Assembly (NCBI RefSeq): GCF_964355755.1
Contig: NC_092676.1
Location: forward strand, 10,212,288-10,276,287
From: Antedon mediterranea
Taxonomy: Eukaryota; Echinodermata; Crinoidea; Comatulida; Antedonidae
Direction of reading: 5' to 3'
Length of the DNA stretch: 64,000 bases
Of this stretch, positions 46,001 through 57,212 are shown piece by piece. Under the pieces are notes generated by a model. That model made no database searches and was not told the origin of the DNA. It saw only the letters and a list, made by a program, of their open reading frames with translations. Position 1 is the first letter of the stretch. Every line of letters begins with the position of its first letter. Both the position numbers and the translations under genes were made by a program.

Positions 46001-46655
46001 TTACAATTTTTTTAATTTGTTGGGATGCACCTCCGACTATTCAGAAAATGGACAACAAAACAGTAGTCAAATCGTACCACATTTATAAATTTCACGAGTC
46101 CCGACTTCAGTCGCCGAATGTATTGTATTAGCTTCGGTTTCTTTGAAGAAAACCGATTGGTTATTCAATTATACTTATTAGGAAATGCTTTTACCATAAT
46201 AGGTAATGTTGGGCGGTTCTTAAATATTCATGAGAGCTTAAAATAAAACAGCACTTATTTGCTAGGCGACGAAAAATCGTGGTTTCAGTTTTCAACGATA
46301 GGTGGCGCTTCAAAATCGTCAATGCGGAAGTAAGTCGATTTTACACGATTTAACGGTCAAAACGCGAAGTGGCTTTCCCACTGTTGGGAGGTCTGACAAA
46401 TTAACAATCTAGTCCTTGCAAGTTTCCTTGAAAATACATAAATCATAAATAAATATTATTCACCTTAGAGCATATATTACACCTAATCTAATTGACTCTT
46501 TGTTTTTATTCCAATCTCCTTATTTTCTGTCTTTACAGATAGGTAACCTTTGTAGTGGAGAACATTTTACACTGTTGGATGACTTTCTAAAAGAACAGTT
46601 GCATATAGTAGCAACAAGCAAAAACCTGCTAGACCAACTTGCAGTCTCATTCTAA
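37078..46655 (+). CDS. SETD4: SETD4-like SET-domain lysine methyltransferase (8 coding exons, N-terminal exon not found)
   Basis: Exons: 37078-37182, 37480-37517, 37811-37899, 38258-38684, 41499-41673, 43086-43251, 43555-43672 and 46539-46655. Phases agree throughout, giving 410 residues to the stop; human SETD4 has 440. Seen in order: SLLQWMKCHGFEKQHLKPAI, TGRGLMANKSF and PGDTIISIPADLLI (start of the SET domain), the large insert with ILEKHKASASSWCPYISQLP and FKWAWFVVNTRSVYM, then LAPFLDLLNHSAKAN (the NHS cofactor motif) and YDQVFICYGPHGNENLLLEY (the catalytic-Tyr region). A C-terminal Rubisco-LSMT-like substrate-binding region follows. Known activity: protein lysine methylation (histone H4K20 and others reported), linked to quiescence. 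The first exon here starts in phase (two bases complete a split codon), so at least one upstream exon of about 20-30 codons is missing from my reading. The ATG within GCAGAAATGATATCT is a less likely alternative start. Confidence 0.92.
38912..40628. mobile_element. 1.7-kb hAT-like non-autonomous element in SETD4 intron
   Basis: The left end CAGGCCTCGAATTT and the inverted right end CAGGCCTCGAATTTGGGG are flanked by TGCTGA at 38906-38911 and 40629-40634. The CAGG..CCTG termini suit the hAT group, though a hAT TSD is normally 8 bp. Inside is a duplicated segment (GACGCACACGCACCCTCTGA near 39494 and a variant near 39589) and TTGG(C/T)CTTGGTGCCC words near the right end. No transposase frame was found. 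A partial second copy is at 48972-50270. Confidence 0.75.
40709..41420. mobile_element. 712-bp element with TTAAAGAT termini
   Basis: The left end TTAAAGATATATTGTCCCCA and the right end read inward TTAAAGATGTATTGTTCCCC are inverted repeats. The internal block ATGGGTTTTTGGTTAAATG matches the copy at 15283-16248. It is non-coding and lies in the SETD4 intron just before exon 5. Confidence 0.65.
41925..42560 (+). repeat. Probable 3' end of a non-LTR retrotransposon in SETD4 intron
   Basis: The segment ends GTGGCGATGATTCGCTGTTG followed by GTGAAATAAATAAATAAAT, a short-repeat tail typical of 3' ends of non-LTR elements. No reading frame was recognised. Low certainty. Confidence 0.35.
42600..43045 (-). 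mobile_element. tRNA-derived SINE (Ser/Leu-type head)
   Basis: Read on the minus strand, the element opens GTGAGTGGCCGAGCGGTTAA, an A box of the tRNA-Ser/Leu type, with B box GGTTCGAGGCT about 50 bp on. The acceptor-like ends GTGAGTG/CACTCGC can pair. A ~300-bp body follows (including CGTCGGTTCAGGAAAACC and CCGGAGAGGAGATATGGCGT), ending GGGACAATGAACAAACAAAC. The body could be one of the shared SINE central domains, but I cannot say which. It sits between SETD4 exons 5 and 6. Confidence 0.75.
43916..46383. mobile_element. ~2.5-kb TIR element in the last SETD4 intron
   Basis: The left CAGTGGGACAGCCAGTCG and the inverted right CAGTGGGAAAGCCACTTCG continue as diverged inverted repeats (AAATCGTGTCAAATTTCGAC against AAATCGTGTAAAATCGAC). 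TTGG precedes the left end and follows the right end; a longer TSD is not evident. The interior contains a ~200-bp direct duplication (44834-45311) and a 25-bp direct repeat (GTTGGGATGCAGCTCCGAC near 44299 and 46019). No transposase is seen. Confidence 0.55.
44834..45311 (+). repeat. ~200-bp direct duplication separated by a T tract
   Basis: 44834-45033 and 45112-45311 match closely, starting AATATAAATTAATAGTAATA and ending near CATACATATATAT. Between them lies a poly-T run (45073-45092). The arrangement could reflect an LTR-like or duplication event. Confidence 0.85.
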
Positions 46656-47289
46656 CATTATAAATTCCACTCAGCCAGGGTTTACTTTCAATGTAACATG
46701 AAAACTCTTCTGAAAGGTAAGTGATTTTTATACATTTTAAGGTGTCTAAATAGAGAGAACGTAAACATTAACTTTAACGGATGACGTCAACATTCTACTG
46801 GTTTGGATAACAACGTAGTTCAGCTGCTTTAACATACTGTATTTGTTTGATTTCGCTTCAATGTGAAGTTTAGAATGCAATGTGTCAAGCACACAACATA
46901 CAGTACGCCACTCTCATAAAAAAAAATTATGGTGTGCCTTGGGCCTAGAGACTAGGTATTTTTAAAACTTGAATATTTGGTGATAAATAACATATGTTTG
47001 GTTTAATTAAAACATCTTTAAATTTACTATTTGTTTCTTTATTCGGCATTAATTTAAAGTTTTTTTCCATGTTTTGATACCCATCAGTTAACCTTTTTCA
47101 TTGATGCTATTTTTCAGAAATAAGGTTGTAGACTCGCGTAGCTAAGGTTTTCCGTAAAAACGAGCAGAGCTCCAAGTTGAATTTTGGAAATTAGCGTTGA
47201 GGTTAATGTTTACATGCTCGTGCAAAACTCCTAATATTTTCAAAATGGAGGTAGTAGCTTGAACTTTCTCTCTGTTTCCGGCACAGAAT
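46656..47289. other. SETD4 3' flank, no gene recognised
   Basis: This is probably 3'UTR followed by AT-rich intergenic DNA. No canonical AATAAA was found near the stop codon. Confidence 0.4.
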
Positions 47290-47990
47290 TAAATCAACCA
47301 ATAGTTTAACAATATCAGCATATTTTGGTACAAATTTCCTGTAATAGCCAGTTAATCCAAGAAATGATCCGACTTAGTTCTTGGACAAAGGTCTGGGGAA
47401 CTTTTCCACAGTCTCAACCTTACTGACGATAGGTCTAATTTCTTTGTTACAAATCTTTTGTCCCAGAAATGCTACCTATGCATAGTTTACCATTTCAAAG
47501 GCTTTGCTGTCGGCCAAGCACTACTGGAATGTTTCTAATAGTACATAATTCGGATGAAAAATATAGTCTTCCCAAGTTTGACTATAAAAACATATGTCAT
47601 CTAATATGTGCCTTAGCATATTTCTCAGTACCTTGTAACACCTTATCCATTAATCTTGGTAAATTACTAAACTATTTTGCATACCAAATGGAAATACATT
47701 GTTACAATACTGCCCAAATTGTATGTTGATTTTTCTTTAGTCTTAGGATCCAGAGGCACATGGTAAAATGACTTTGTTAGATCTAACATAGTTATACTGC
47801 AGATGATACCTCACCCAACATTTCGTCTATGTAGGGCATAACATAAGAATCAAATTGTGTAGTCTTATTTAGTGATCTAAAATCTGTCACCATTTTAATT
47901 TGATTCTAAGTATGATAATGGTTGCAGCAACTAACTGTAGGTTTTATTATACCCATAGCCAACATTCTACAGTATCTAATTCCTCTTTCA
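47290..47990 (-). pseudogene. Decayed Ty3/gypsy-type reverse transcriptase
   Basis: The minus strand, with frameshifts and stops, shows pieces of a Ty3-type pol in the right order: MGIIKPTVS near 47950, VTDFRSLNKTTQFDSYVMPY with IDEMLG near 47830-47895, then FGMQN, LPRLMDKVLQGTEKYAKAHI and DDI across about 47590-47690. No gag, integrase or LTR was recognised. It is an old inactive copy downstream of SETD4. Confidence 0.7.
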
Positions 47991-48079
47991 ATACGTAAAA
48001 TATGTTATTAATTAACACTAAATCAATAAAACAATTGTATATGTTAATAATTACTAAATAGCTGGATTTTTTAAATAAT

Positions 48080-48720
48080 ACCATAAATCTTCTAATTGTA
48101 ACCCTGGGTTATTATTCTTTGATTGGTTTTTAGGGTGGGTTACATTAGAAGTGGGGTTACCAAAATCATGATAATTACGGGAATGATAACTAAACTTTAT
48201 ATAATTATGCATAGGCCTATAAAATGCAAAATATAAGCCTAAAAAATAATAAACGAAATGTTTATTATTATTATTAGTTTTTAATGCACTATTATTTTAA
48301 AGAGATCCAAATTCTTCATACAAAAAAGTAGAAAGTGTGACCTTTTTTACGGTAATCGATATGCGCTGATATTATATATGCCGATATTATATATGCCAAT
48401 AATTATTTGTAACAAAAACATGTAAACACAGTGACGGTGCACAACACAGGCATGTTATTAATATAAATGTAACTAGAATTTAATTCGTCACTTTGACAAA
48501 TAGGTGATCATTTTATAATTTTACTGACATTTAATATTTAAAAAACATCCACGTGCGTAAAATATGATCGTAAACATGTATATTTATAGTATGCTGTGCC
48601 TATTACCGTAAATCTTCTAATTGTACTTTTAGAGTAGTAGGTTACTATTACTAATCTAAAATTAGGTAACTGAAAATAGTAACCCACCCCTAACTTTTCC
48701 GGTCAGCAAAATAATAAAAC
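48080..48720. mobile_element. Interrupted repeat sharing both ends with 36073-36205
   Basis: AAATCTTCTAATTGTA occurs at both 48086 and 48608. The outer blocks match the compact copy at 36073-36205, so ~460 bp between about 48170 and 48630 probably represent an insertion. Class unknown. Confidence 0.4.
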
Positions 48721-48971
48721 AGTACGAATAAACAAATTTGTTTGAACTTTAACTTTATTTTATAAACTCAAAAACACTCAATCCTCCCCCTCTCCTGTGA
48801 TCAACATCATAAACGACCAGTCTTGTTCATAATGAAAAGAATAATATAAAATAAACAAATTTCTTAGCCTTCTTAAAAAAAAATTAACATGACTAGAAAC
48901 TTGTCACATGTTTTTTCTAGATTCAAACCATAGCTTATACTAATTATAGGCCTATGCTATTGTTATCATTT

Positions 48972-50270
48972 CAGGCCTCAAATCTGGGGATTTTAGGGGC
49001 AAGGCCATTTGGCCTCCGGTTTTCATTGATTTTAGGGGCACCAAGGCCATTTGTTTTAAATCAAAGGGGAACCAAGGCCAAAATTAAAAAATATTTTAAT
49101 TTAACTAGGCCAAAATAAAAAAAAAGCTTGTTTCCGGTTGAGGATGGAATTTTTTTCCAAAAAAAAAAAATTCTACCCGCAAAATGTTTTGGAGATTTCT
49201 CCCTATTCATCAGATTGCGTAGTAGTAGGAGAGGACTGTCTACATCTTTTGTATTTCACATAAATTTTACATGTATTTACGATCCATATAAATAATAAAT
49301 AGGTACGATGTTCAGCATTTATAGTTTACCGTCCTGGGTTGAATGTTTCGTTTAGTTTCGTTTATTTTTCCACTCACTTATATATATAATTTAAACAAAC
49401 ATGAGTATACATATTAAATGTGGGTGGATGATGTATAACGATACAATGTAGCGGATATTATTGAATACCAGGCTGAAGGATTTAATGCCATGTATCACCA
49501 CCAAATTAATAAGGATAAAAGATTGGCGAAAAATTATGTAGCATATTCTGACACCATTTTGTGTTTGAAATTAGATTTAAAACTAGAAAAGGAAGGTTTC
49601 TGTTTAAATTCATTTGAGAGTGAAGTCCAAAGTTTGGGACCAAAATAATAAATAGAAGATCGTCGAGCCTTAACATTTAAATTATCAAAGATATAATTGT
49701 TTACAAAGGATTGGGTTTTATAGGAATGGCTTTCGTCAATTCTTGTAAATAAAGCACTAAAATCTGAAGGCAGTAAATTGTTAGATAAATGGTACATAAA
49801 TGAGGCAACTTGTAATTTTTTAAATCATAAATGTTTAAAACGTTAAATCTTTTAAAAAGTAATTTTGTATGGGCTCTAAATGATTCTCCCGCACAAATCT
49901 GAAGTGCATGTTTTTGTAGTTTAAAGAGGCGTTCTATATGAGTTTTCTCTAGACTTGTCCAGGGGCATAACGTATCCAATTTATCTAGAGTAATTGCCCA
50001 ACATAAATTGGCATAAGAAAGGTAAGGCAAAACTAAAGTATTATAAAGGGTTAATAAGGTTTTTTGAGGGACGATATGTTTAATATTCCAATTTTTCTGG
50101 AAACTAGATTACTGATTTTATTTATGTGTAGTTTCCAAGTCAAAGAGGCATCTATGGTTACTCCTAAAAATTGTGTTTCAATAACTCGTTTGATCAATGT
50201 GTTATCAAAGTATATTTGTTCATTCATTCATTAGTTTCAAACAATGCGATAAAAAGGCATGTGAAGCCAA
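48972..50270 (-). mobile_element. Partial copy of the 38912-40628 hAT-like element, split by a retrotransposon
   Basis: Starting at CAGGCCTCAAATCTGGGG (48972), the DNA is the reverse complement of about 40215-40628. At 49360 it is interrupted and resumes at 50231 (TTAGTTTCAAACAATGCGAT) as the reverse complement of about 40195-40232. The rest of the element beyond 50270 is missing. Confidence 0.8.
49360..50230 (-). pseudogene. 5'-truncated non-LTR retrotransposon inserted in a hAT-like copy
   Basis: The minus-strand reading from 50215 gives TLIKRVIETQFLGVTIDASL and TWKLHINKISNLVSRKIGIL, then after frameshifts YFGPKLWTSLSNEFKQKPSF near 49560-49640. These are the (F)LG..ID..LTW..HI..I..K and W..L..E/I.....F..FK signatures at the C terminus of Jockey/CR1-like reverse transcriptases. 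TTAGTTTC at 49352-49359 and 50231-50238 is the target-site duplication; the 3' tail is AAATAAA-like. Several frame breaks make it inactive. Confidence 0.8.
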
Positions 50271-51369
50271 CCACAGTGTAATAAAGCGACACTTTATTAA
50301 TAACTCGTACACGAAGGCTTAATTTTTATGCAGGGTTTATTCTTTCAATAACGTATGATACTACAATACATATCCTGGAAACACTGATAATAAATTGTAA
50401 GGCCTCGCACATAACACCGCCTTCGACCACAATGTCCCTTTCAATGCCGTTTTACGTGATTGGCATTATACTGTAGTGTACAAGCATAATTTGCATATAA
50501 GTGTACAAATACCACAACAATAGAGGGCGCACACTTTAACATGGCTCCCTTGCAAACGATACTAGAGATCTTTGCAAAACATAAAATATAATAACACATT
50601 ACAAACATTAAACAGCACGATCAAGTTATAAAGGCTCCACTGACGGGGATTTGAAACAATAATGAAATTACTTATGATTAAGACTTAAGGTCTATTCAAT
50701 CAAAGATTATCATCAGTATAGGCGAATCGCCAAAATCCATATTATTCGCAATACATTTTATAAAAGAGCATGGCCAACCATGATTCTAGTATTATTATTA
50801 TGGTGCGCGTATATGTGTCGTGGTTAACATTGTGCTAGCGTAGAATTTCCATGCACGCGTATCCTATCTGCAAAGGTAAAAATATATTTTCTGTTCACAT
50901 ATTAATAAATTAATATACAATAACACCCTTATCTTGCAAAATCTTTAATATGGAAACATTGTATAGGGAAATGAATATCTGTCAGTGACGTCCCTTAAAC
51001 AATTTAACCTACTCACAATTTTTGATTTAAATAACTTACAGGAAATATGTTTCATCCTTGATCAAAGTAAAAAAAATGAATCTGCCAAAAACCAAATTCA
51101 ATTCGATCCATATTCAGTCACGGACCAAATATTTGGAATGCGCTCTATAAAACCTATAAATTAAATCCAAGAGCTAAACTAAAGAAATAATTTTGAGTAA
51201 TTACTAAAAAAGAGAGGAGAAAAAACATTAGGCCTATTATTATGCTGAGTCGTTCTGATTGGTGGTCGTGCTTATGTGCGTCACTATTAATTTTCCTCTT
51301 TGTCCACGTAGGAGTGTCCCACCGGAGGTGCTGACCGATCGTGAGCGACCCATTTGTTTTTTGTTTTGA
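50271..51369. other. Intergenic DNA, no gene recognised
   Basis: AT-rich with no reading frame of note. It may hold the 3' end of the MULE-type element that follows on the minus strand, but no terminus was found. Confidence 0.4.
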
Positions 51370-52537
51370 TTAGTCACGGTTATAATTTAGCTCTCTTCTA
51401 AGGAGGTCGAAGTGAGCATCCCTCAGTTTGTTCCCAACTTCGTTCGGCACCTCGATGTATGATTGGTCGTAATATGGGAAACGAGTGATTATGCATTCTC
51501 GTTTGATGCAATAGAACTTCCTAGTAAGTTTGGTAGAAACAAGTTTGTTCCCCTTGTTATTTGGATCCGGATATAGCCACTTCTCATCATGGTAAATTGC
51601 AATATTATAAGGGATGATTTCTTGTCTCCGTGGGAATTCCGTGTCACATTGTCTGCATTCAATGGCTCTTGAATTCTTCATAATAAAACAAACCACAAGG
51701 GAGTTGTTGTTGCAGTGAATATCACTGTATCAGTGTAAGGGCGTGTAGTAGTTGTAGCTCTGTGGCGATTACGCCATTGATATTTGTGTGTTCCTTTTTT
51801 CCCGCTTGATTCCGTGACCTTTTCGACCAATGCTCTTTTTGAGACCAGTTGCTTTCGTTTGAGATGATGTAAGTGTGACTTTCGTTAATTTCGGCAACAC
51901 AAATTGAGTGTTTGCACAAACCATTGTATTCATAACATGGGCAAGTACAGTTCGCATGATCGGAGTAAACAACACACTCATACATACCGCTCTTGCAACT
52001 TTCAGAAGCGACTAAATATTAATTATGGTTGTCTTTTTGATGGCATCTTCAATTGTCAGCTTGTTTAACTTATCAATATATTGCTGCCTTTCCTCCTTCT
52101 CCCATTCAACCAATCATCAGGTTCCACTGCAAGGTGGTAGCTTGCTCTCTCTGCCAGTTTATATTCGTCACTTAGCCCGCATATTGCCAAACCAAGCTCT
52201 ATTTGCTGTTGGCGATTCACTTCCTCCCACACATCTCTTAAAAACTTAGTCACGTTGGTTTTGTTGTTGATGCTCTCCAATTGGTTCGAATAACATCTTT
52301 TTGTTTTTCCTGTGTTGTGTGTTGCCATTCCTGCCTTCCGCGTCGCTGATTCTACCATAGATCTTGCCATCATCTTTTCGTGGGCAGAAAGGTAGACCCA
52401 GAATTGTGCTGATCTGCATCCAGTAACCAATGTTTCATGGTTATCTAATTATCTTTTTTGAAGCTGTAAGGTAACTTTTCAAATCATCAATGTCACTTGC
52501 ATCTAAGATGTCTTCATGTTTACCATCTCCGAAAACC
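51370..52537 (-). pseudogene. MULE-type transposase/SWIM protein, C-terminal part
   Basis: Four minus-strand blocks are in family order: FGDGKHEDILDASDIDDL (near 52460-52535); AHEKMMARSMVESATRKAG with YSNQLESINNKTNVTKFLRD (52065-52390); the SWIM zinc finger CTCPCYEYNGLCKHSICVAE (C-x-C..C-x-H, near 51890-51955); and a second Cys-rich tail, ECRQCDTEFPRR through FYCIKRECIITRFPYYD (51370-51696). At least one frameshift (near 52080, where EWEKEERQQYIDKLNK continues in another frame) and a stop near 52010 break it. Long SWIM-containing MULE-like proteins of this layout are common in invertebrate genomes. Upstream pieces lie at 55087-55200 and 59438-60475. Confidence 0.7.
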
Positions 52538-52542
52538 GAATC

Positions 52543-55081
52543 CAGGGCTCGCAGAATCCTAAAATATTTGGTTGCCCTTCGGGCAAGTAGGTTTTAGATT
52601 TTGGTTGCCCTCATCATTTTTTACTTGCCCACTATTTTAACTTAATTTTAACGTTTTACAAGAATTTTACCGCGACTGCACCGCGAAAAAACGTCGGTGA
52701 CAAACGCCTTTGCTTAATACACTGTAGTGTTTTTTTTTCGATGGATTTTAAGTAGTAAAAAAAATTTTTCAAATTGTTTTCAATTACAACGTGATGTAGG
52801 CCAATCTTTTAAGAACATTTTACAGTAATTTTTTTTCTCATACGATCCTCCGTTCAAGAGTTACGATTGTTTTAACTAACATGGTGTCCTGAAATCCCCT
52901 GAAAATGCTATGTTATTTCTGTTGGTTACGCTTCGTTGCACGGCATTATTCACGTGAGTTTACTTTGGGAGAAAAAAGGTTTTGCTTCTATTGTGCATCA
53001 ATGACCAGGCCCGTAACCAGGGGGGATCGGGGGAATCGTACCCCGCTGAACAGCGAGTTCCGCTTGGCCTCCCACTTTTTTTTTTGCTGTTTTGCTGGGC
53101 ATACTAACACAACACGACGATTGTTCTTGATAACTGCTGAACATCATGGTTCTGGAGCTAGCGAGCTGTACACAGAGCATAGTTGTTTGCTTGACATAAA
53201 AGGGTATTCCCCTACACAGGTCTCCGCCGGCGTGCGTGTGACGTGCCCAGCCAGCTGCTTGATAGAAAGCATGGAGCTCACGCAAGTGCAAGACGCAATA
53301 GTTGAGTGAATTCAGGGATCATCTTAATTCCATGGTTTGTTACCTAAACACCACATGATGGTGAATATGCCTGTTAAAGTCTCAATGATACGATCCCTTA
53401 ATGTACCATGTTGTTGCTAGGAGGCATTAAAAGGAGGAGGGATCTAGCCTAGTTTCGGTCGGCAAGAGAATGCCGTCCTCTGACAATTTAAGGTCGGTAA
53501 TAAGGTCGGCAATTGAAATTCGTGAGCTGGAAATTACACCAAATTATATAGTTCATAAACAAAATAGATTAGCCGGAAATGCGATTTGCGGCCATACATA
53601 GGCCTATAGAGAAACAAAATTTGAGGGTATGGTTCCACTAAAAAACTTAACGATCCACCCCGCCGTCAAACCTGGTTACGGCCCTGATGTCATTCCGAAA
53701 TCAAGCTATTTTGCGATATTAAAAATGTAGTGGCCTAGACCTGGCACTTTAAATTATCTTATTATTTAATAACTATATCTAAAATGTAGGTCTAGGCCTA
53801 AAAAGTTTAAACAAAGTACTTATGAAGGTGATGAGCTTGCCGAAGCCTACAGTAGTTGAAATCATAGTGAAGAGAAGAAAATAAAAAAAAACAAACATCA
53901 ACTGACGTCCGTCTACGTGAAACAATACGCATGCGTATAGCAAAATACCTCACAGCAGCTGCCGTACGTACTGTAGTAGGAGCACATGGGTACGGTGTGT
54001 GGAGAGTGCGGGCTTGTGGAAGTTTACTTGTTGTTTCAGTAGAAGCTCGCACAGGTTGGATGAAAACAACCATCTGCTCGCACAAGTTGGTGATCGAAAA
54101 CAAGGGAACTAGCTGTGCCGAATTGTGGTGAAAACCATGTGCTCCGCCTCCGCCAAGGAGTGCAGTTCTTTGAAAGTTTAACTCTCGGCGATACCCGAAG
54201 AAGTGTATTATTTTCAATGTTGATAATAAAAAATAAACTGTAACTATTTAAGTATTCAATGTATTTATTAAATAAATTATTAGGCATATTAAATTTATAT
54301 TCTGTAATAATACTTGCCTGTGTTAAAAACATCGGCCGCCTAATCCAACTCCCGGTGCCTATTTGGCACAATTACAATTACGTATTTATTATAATTTAAT
54401 AATATACTGTATTTTTAATACAACTGTACATTTGAACAATAATTACAGTAATTCAGCAAATTATTTATTACAAACAAAATACATAACATGAATGTAATTA
54501 AACATAGGCCTAATCTACTATCTAGGCTGTAGGCCACATAATTATTTTAATACTAAGTAGTAGATTCCGATTTTATTACCACCGTAAAATGATGTTGATA
54601 ATTGAGAAAAACAAAAACATACTAGTCCCTATTCTATTCGGTTTATATATTCTATAGAGTTATAGAAACTCCCTGGTATAACTTCAAATAAGTTGAAAGA
54701 CGAGAGTTCAACGCTTCCTATTTCGCGATCAATGGATGCCGCGAGAGACCGCGTACTAATTGACAGACCTGGAAACATTATACATAAACGACTTAATATG
54801 CGCGCCCGACTGCTGCATAGAAACACATGTTTTGGCTCCTTGAGATAACGTTCCATACCACCGCATTCCGATCCATACACTGGTCTCGACGTCAAGAGAA
54901 TTCGTTCGCGCGCGACTATTATTTTCATTGTTAAAGTATTTCACAACCCCTGTAAAACATTGTGGACATTTTCGGTGATTTTAAGAGGTTGCCCGTCGGG
55001 ACATGACATGTTAATTTTTAGTTGCCCAGCGTATTTTTTTGGTTGCCGCGGGACGTCGGGCATGCGATTCTGCGAGCCCTG
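52543..55081. mobile_element. 2.5-kb hAT-like element inserted in the MULE-type gene
   Basis: The termini CAGGGCTCGCAGAATC and GATTCTGCGAGCCCTG are perfect inverted repeats of 16 bp, flanked by GAATC at 52538-52542 and 55082-55086. Near both ends are words of the GGTTGCCC / GGGCAAGTAGG type. The coding frame of the disrupted gene resumes on both sides, which confirms the insertion. No transposase frame was recognised, so it is non-autonomous. Another element (53006-53686) is nested within it. Confidence 0.85.
53006..53686. mobile_element. 681-bp nested MITE, CAGGCCCGTAACCAGG ends
   Basis: The left CAGGCCCGTAACCAGG and the inverted right CAGGGCCGTAACCAGG are flanked by ATGAC and ATGTC (an imperfect 5-bp duplication). 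It is non-coding; the 134-codon ORF across its left half is a shadow. Terminal type resembles hAT-group MITEs. Confidence 0.75.
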
Positions 55082-55086
55082 GAATC

Positions 55087-55208
55087 TATGATTCGTTTCT
55101 GTGATTTCTTTTGCACCCCTAATCTCTTTAGCTTTTCCACGCAATTTATGCGAAAGTGTCTGAAACACCTTAAAATGGATATGAAAGGGTTCCTAGCAAT
55201 GTCATTTT
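55087..55208 (-). pseudogene. MULE-type transposase fragment (middle segment)
   Basis: The minus strand reads NPFHIHFKVFQTLSHKLRGK followed by KEIRGAKEITETNHRF, ending exactly at the hAT insertion. This corresponds to the segment after the TDGE box in MULE-like proteins (usually FPFAxHLRCFxHxxxN-K-L). It links the core at 59438-59785 with the C-terminal part at 51370-52537. Confidence 0.6.
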
Positions 55209-55974
55209 ATTGGCTCAACGTGTAGATCAGTCAGTTTTAAGCTTGCCATAGTCATACTTAATGTTTTGGACGACGACAAAGCCCTCAAAACGCTAACAGT
55301 TATTTTTGTATTACAGGGATAGGAATTTAGGAGTAAATCATTGATTAATGCGTGAGCATGGTAGTAATTACTTATCGCTTTAATATTTTTATTCATGGAT
55401 AAGTATGTTAGCTTAATCGAATAAAATTAATTCATATTATCAACCATGTTTTTTTTTAAACAGATTTTAATTTCGTTTTTCAAGGCCACCTTTCACGAAA
55501 TTCATAGCCAAATGCCTATCTTGCTGGGTACACGGAGTTATTTTGCGCGTGCATGAGAATCACAGTCGATCACCACCTTCGGTCTCGACCCTCCTCTCGC
55601 GATCGCGAGCGATGTTTATTTCGCTATTTATTACTGCGTATTTATTATACACGTGAAACATTCATGTTATTATTTTGTTGTAATTAACTGAAATTCATGG
55701 AAATTCGTCCACATTAAACATCGGAAGATGAGCGTCTTGTTAACACAGGTGTTAACATCGTTTTGAAGAAACGTTTGGATGAGTAAATGGTGTTTGAAAA
55801 TGCCATGCCCTAGCTAGGCCTTTTTAGTAGTGACTGCAGCTAGCTAGCTGGATACGGTATGTAGCCGCCCGCCCAGAGGTGAGCTGAGAGCTTATGCTCC
55901 TTGATGTATTGTTGAAGGTGTTAATGGTAGGCACAATTGTGTTACTGTATATTATGTACAGTATATACACATTA

Positions 55975-57212
55975 GGCCAAATAAAAAAATATACTTGTTA
56001 AGCGTCACACCTTCATAAATTTTCAGGGGCGGGGGGACGGTTTTTTTTTTTTTTTTTTACTTTTTATGGAGGTGTATTTTTGCGCGGTGGACGTTTTGGC
56101 CCACCTTTTTTAGGACGAAACGTCAAACTTTTAAAATGCGAAAAAACAGAACAAAATTGACTATGTATGAAATATTATTGCCTAAGACAAAATTGAGAGT
56201 TTTGTATTGTTTATATCCAGACGTAATTAAAACATTAAATTTAATTGCCACCAAGCGAAATTGTAGGCCATAGGCTAACTAATCCGTCCAAGCTGCTACC
56301 CCCGCCTCACTCATCGGCCATCCGCCGTCTCTCGCTCGACTCATCTATCCAGGAAATTCCCTATCGCGAGAAGCATGATTTGGTCTCAATAATACTAAAT
56401 AGTGGTCTGATTTATTGAAAACAGCTTACAGCATTTCTTAAGTGAATTTTTATTCAACGTATTCATTCTTCTTTGATGAATCCTTTGCCAATTTCTATGT
56501 AAATCAGTATTTAAAGTTGTGATGCAAAAAGTGTATGTATTCCACAGGTAAACCAGGCATAAGGAAACTCATCGCCCAACAGGACCTCGTGGTGTGCCGA
56601 TCTCGAGATCATCGTAAACAAAATTGGTAGAGTCCATTATGTATGGGGTGTTTTCTATTTACGAACCTATAAAAAAACGCGCTTCGACCACTGTGTAGGC
56701 AAAATATTTATTTCGTTAAATCCCTAAATTGATAATCGCGTATTCTGTAATCACGTGACTGATGATGTAATCCTCAGCGACGTACTAAATGCACATGATT
56801 TAATGTGTTGGGGAAAAAGCTTGCTGTTCACCACATTACATGATTCACGGTGCTATTCGCGTTTCCTTGACATAAATCGGCGGCATGTAAATGAAACAAT
56901 TGTTTTCACCAAATTGCCCATAGAGCGATCGGCGGCTAGCGTTGGCTAAGCTAAAAAGTACGTATTTTTCAAAAATTACACTAGCCTAACAAACATTTGC
57001 TAGTTTTGAAATTTTCAACTAGCAATTATGAAGAAACTACTAGCAAAATGCTAGTTTGCTAGCGTGAATTTCGAGCCCTACTCTGGAGCTGGGCCGGGCC
57101 GCTGAACTTTCCGTTGTATATCGGTAAAAAAAAAATAAAAAATAAAAAGAGAGGCGGCTGGATAATCAGGAGCGGGCGGTGACGCTTAACAAGTATGTTT
57201 TTTTATTTGGCC
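55975..57212. mobile_element. 1.24-kb PIF/Harbinger-like MITE, TSD TTA
   Basis: The left GGCCAAATAAAAAAATATAC and the inverted right GGCCAAATAAAAAAACATAC continue as CTTGTTAAGCGTCAC on both sides (about 35 bp of TIR). TTA flanks both ends (55972-55974, 57213-57215). A 3-bp TWA duplication with a GGCC-type terminus fits PIF/Harbinger. There is no ORF of the right kind. Near its right end, CTAGTTTGCTAGCGTGAATTTCGAGCCCT looks like one end of a further nested hAT-like element. Confidence 0.75.

Noticed and set aside
52905-53309. 134-codon plus-strand ORF
   Set aside because: Crosses the left terminus of a nested MITE, so it cannot be an old host gene; no family resemblance.
53807-54371. Overlapping minus-strand ORFs of 111-136 codons as a possible hAT transposase
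   Set aside because: No hAT dimerisation (hATC) or BED zinc-finger motifs are visible; several overlapping frames of similar length suggest chance.
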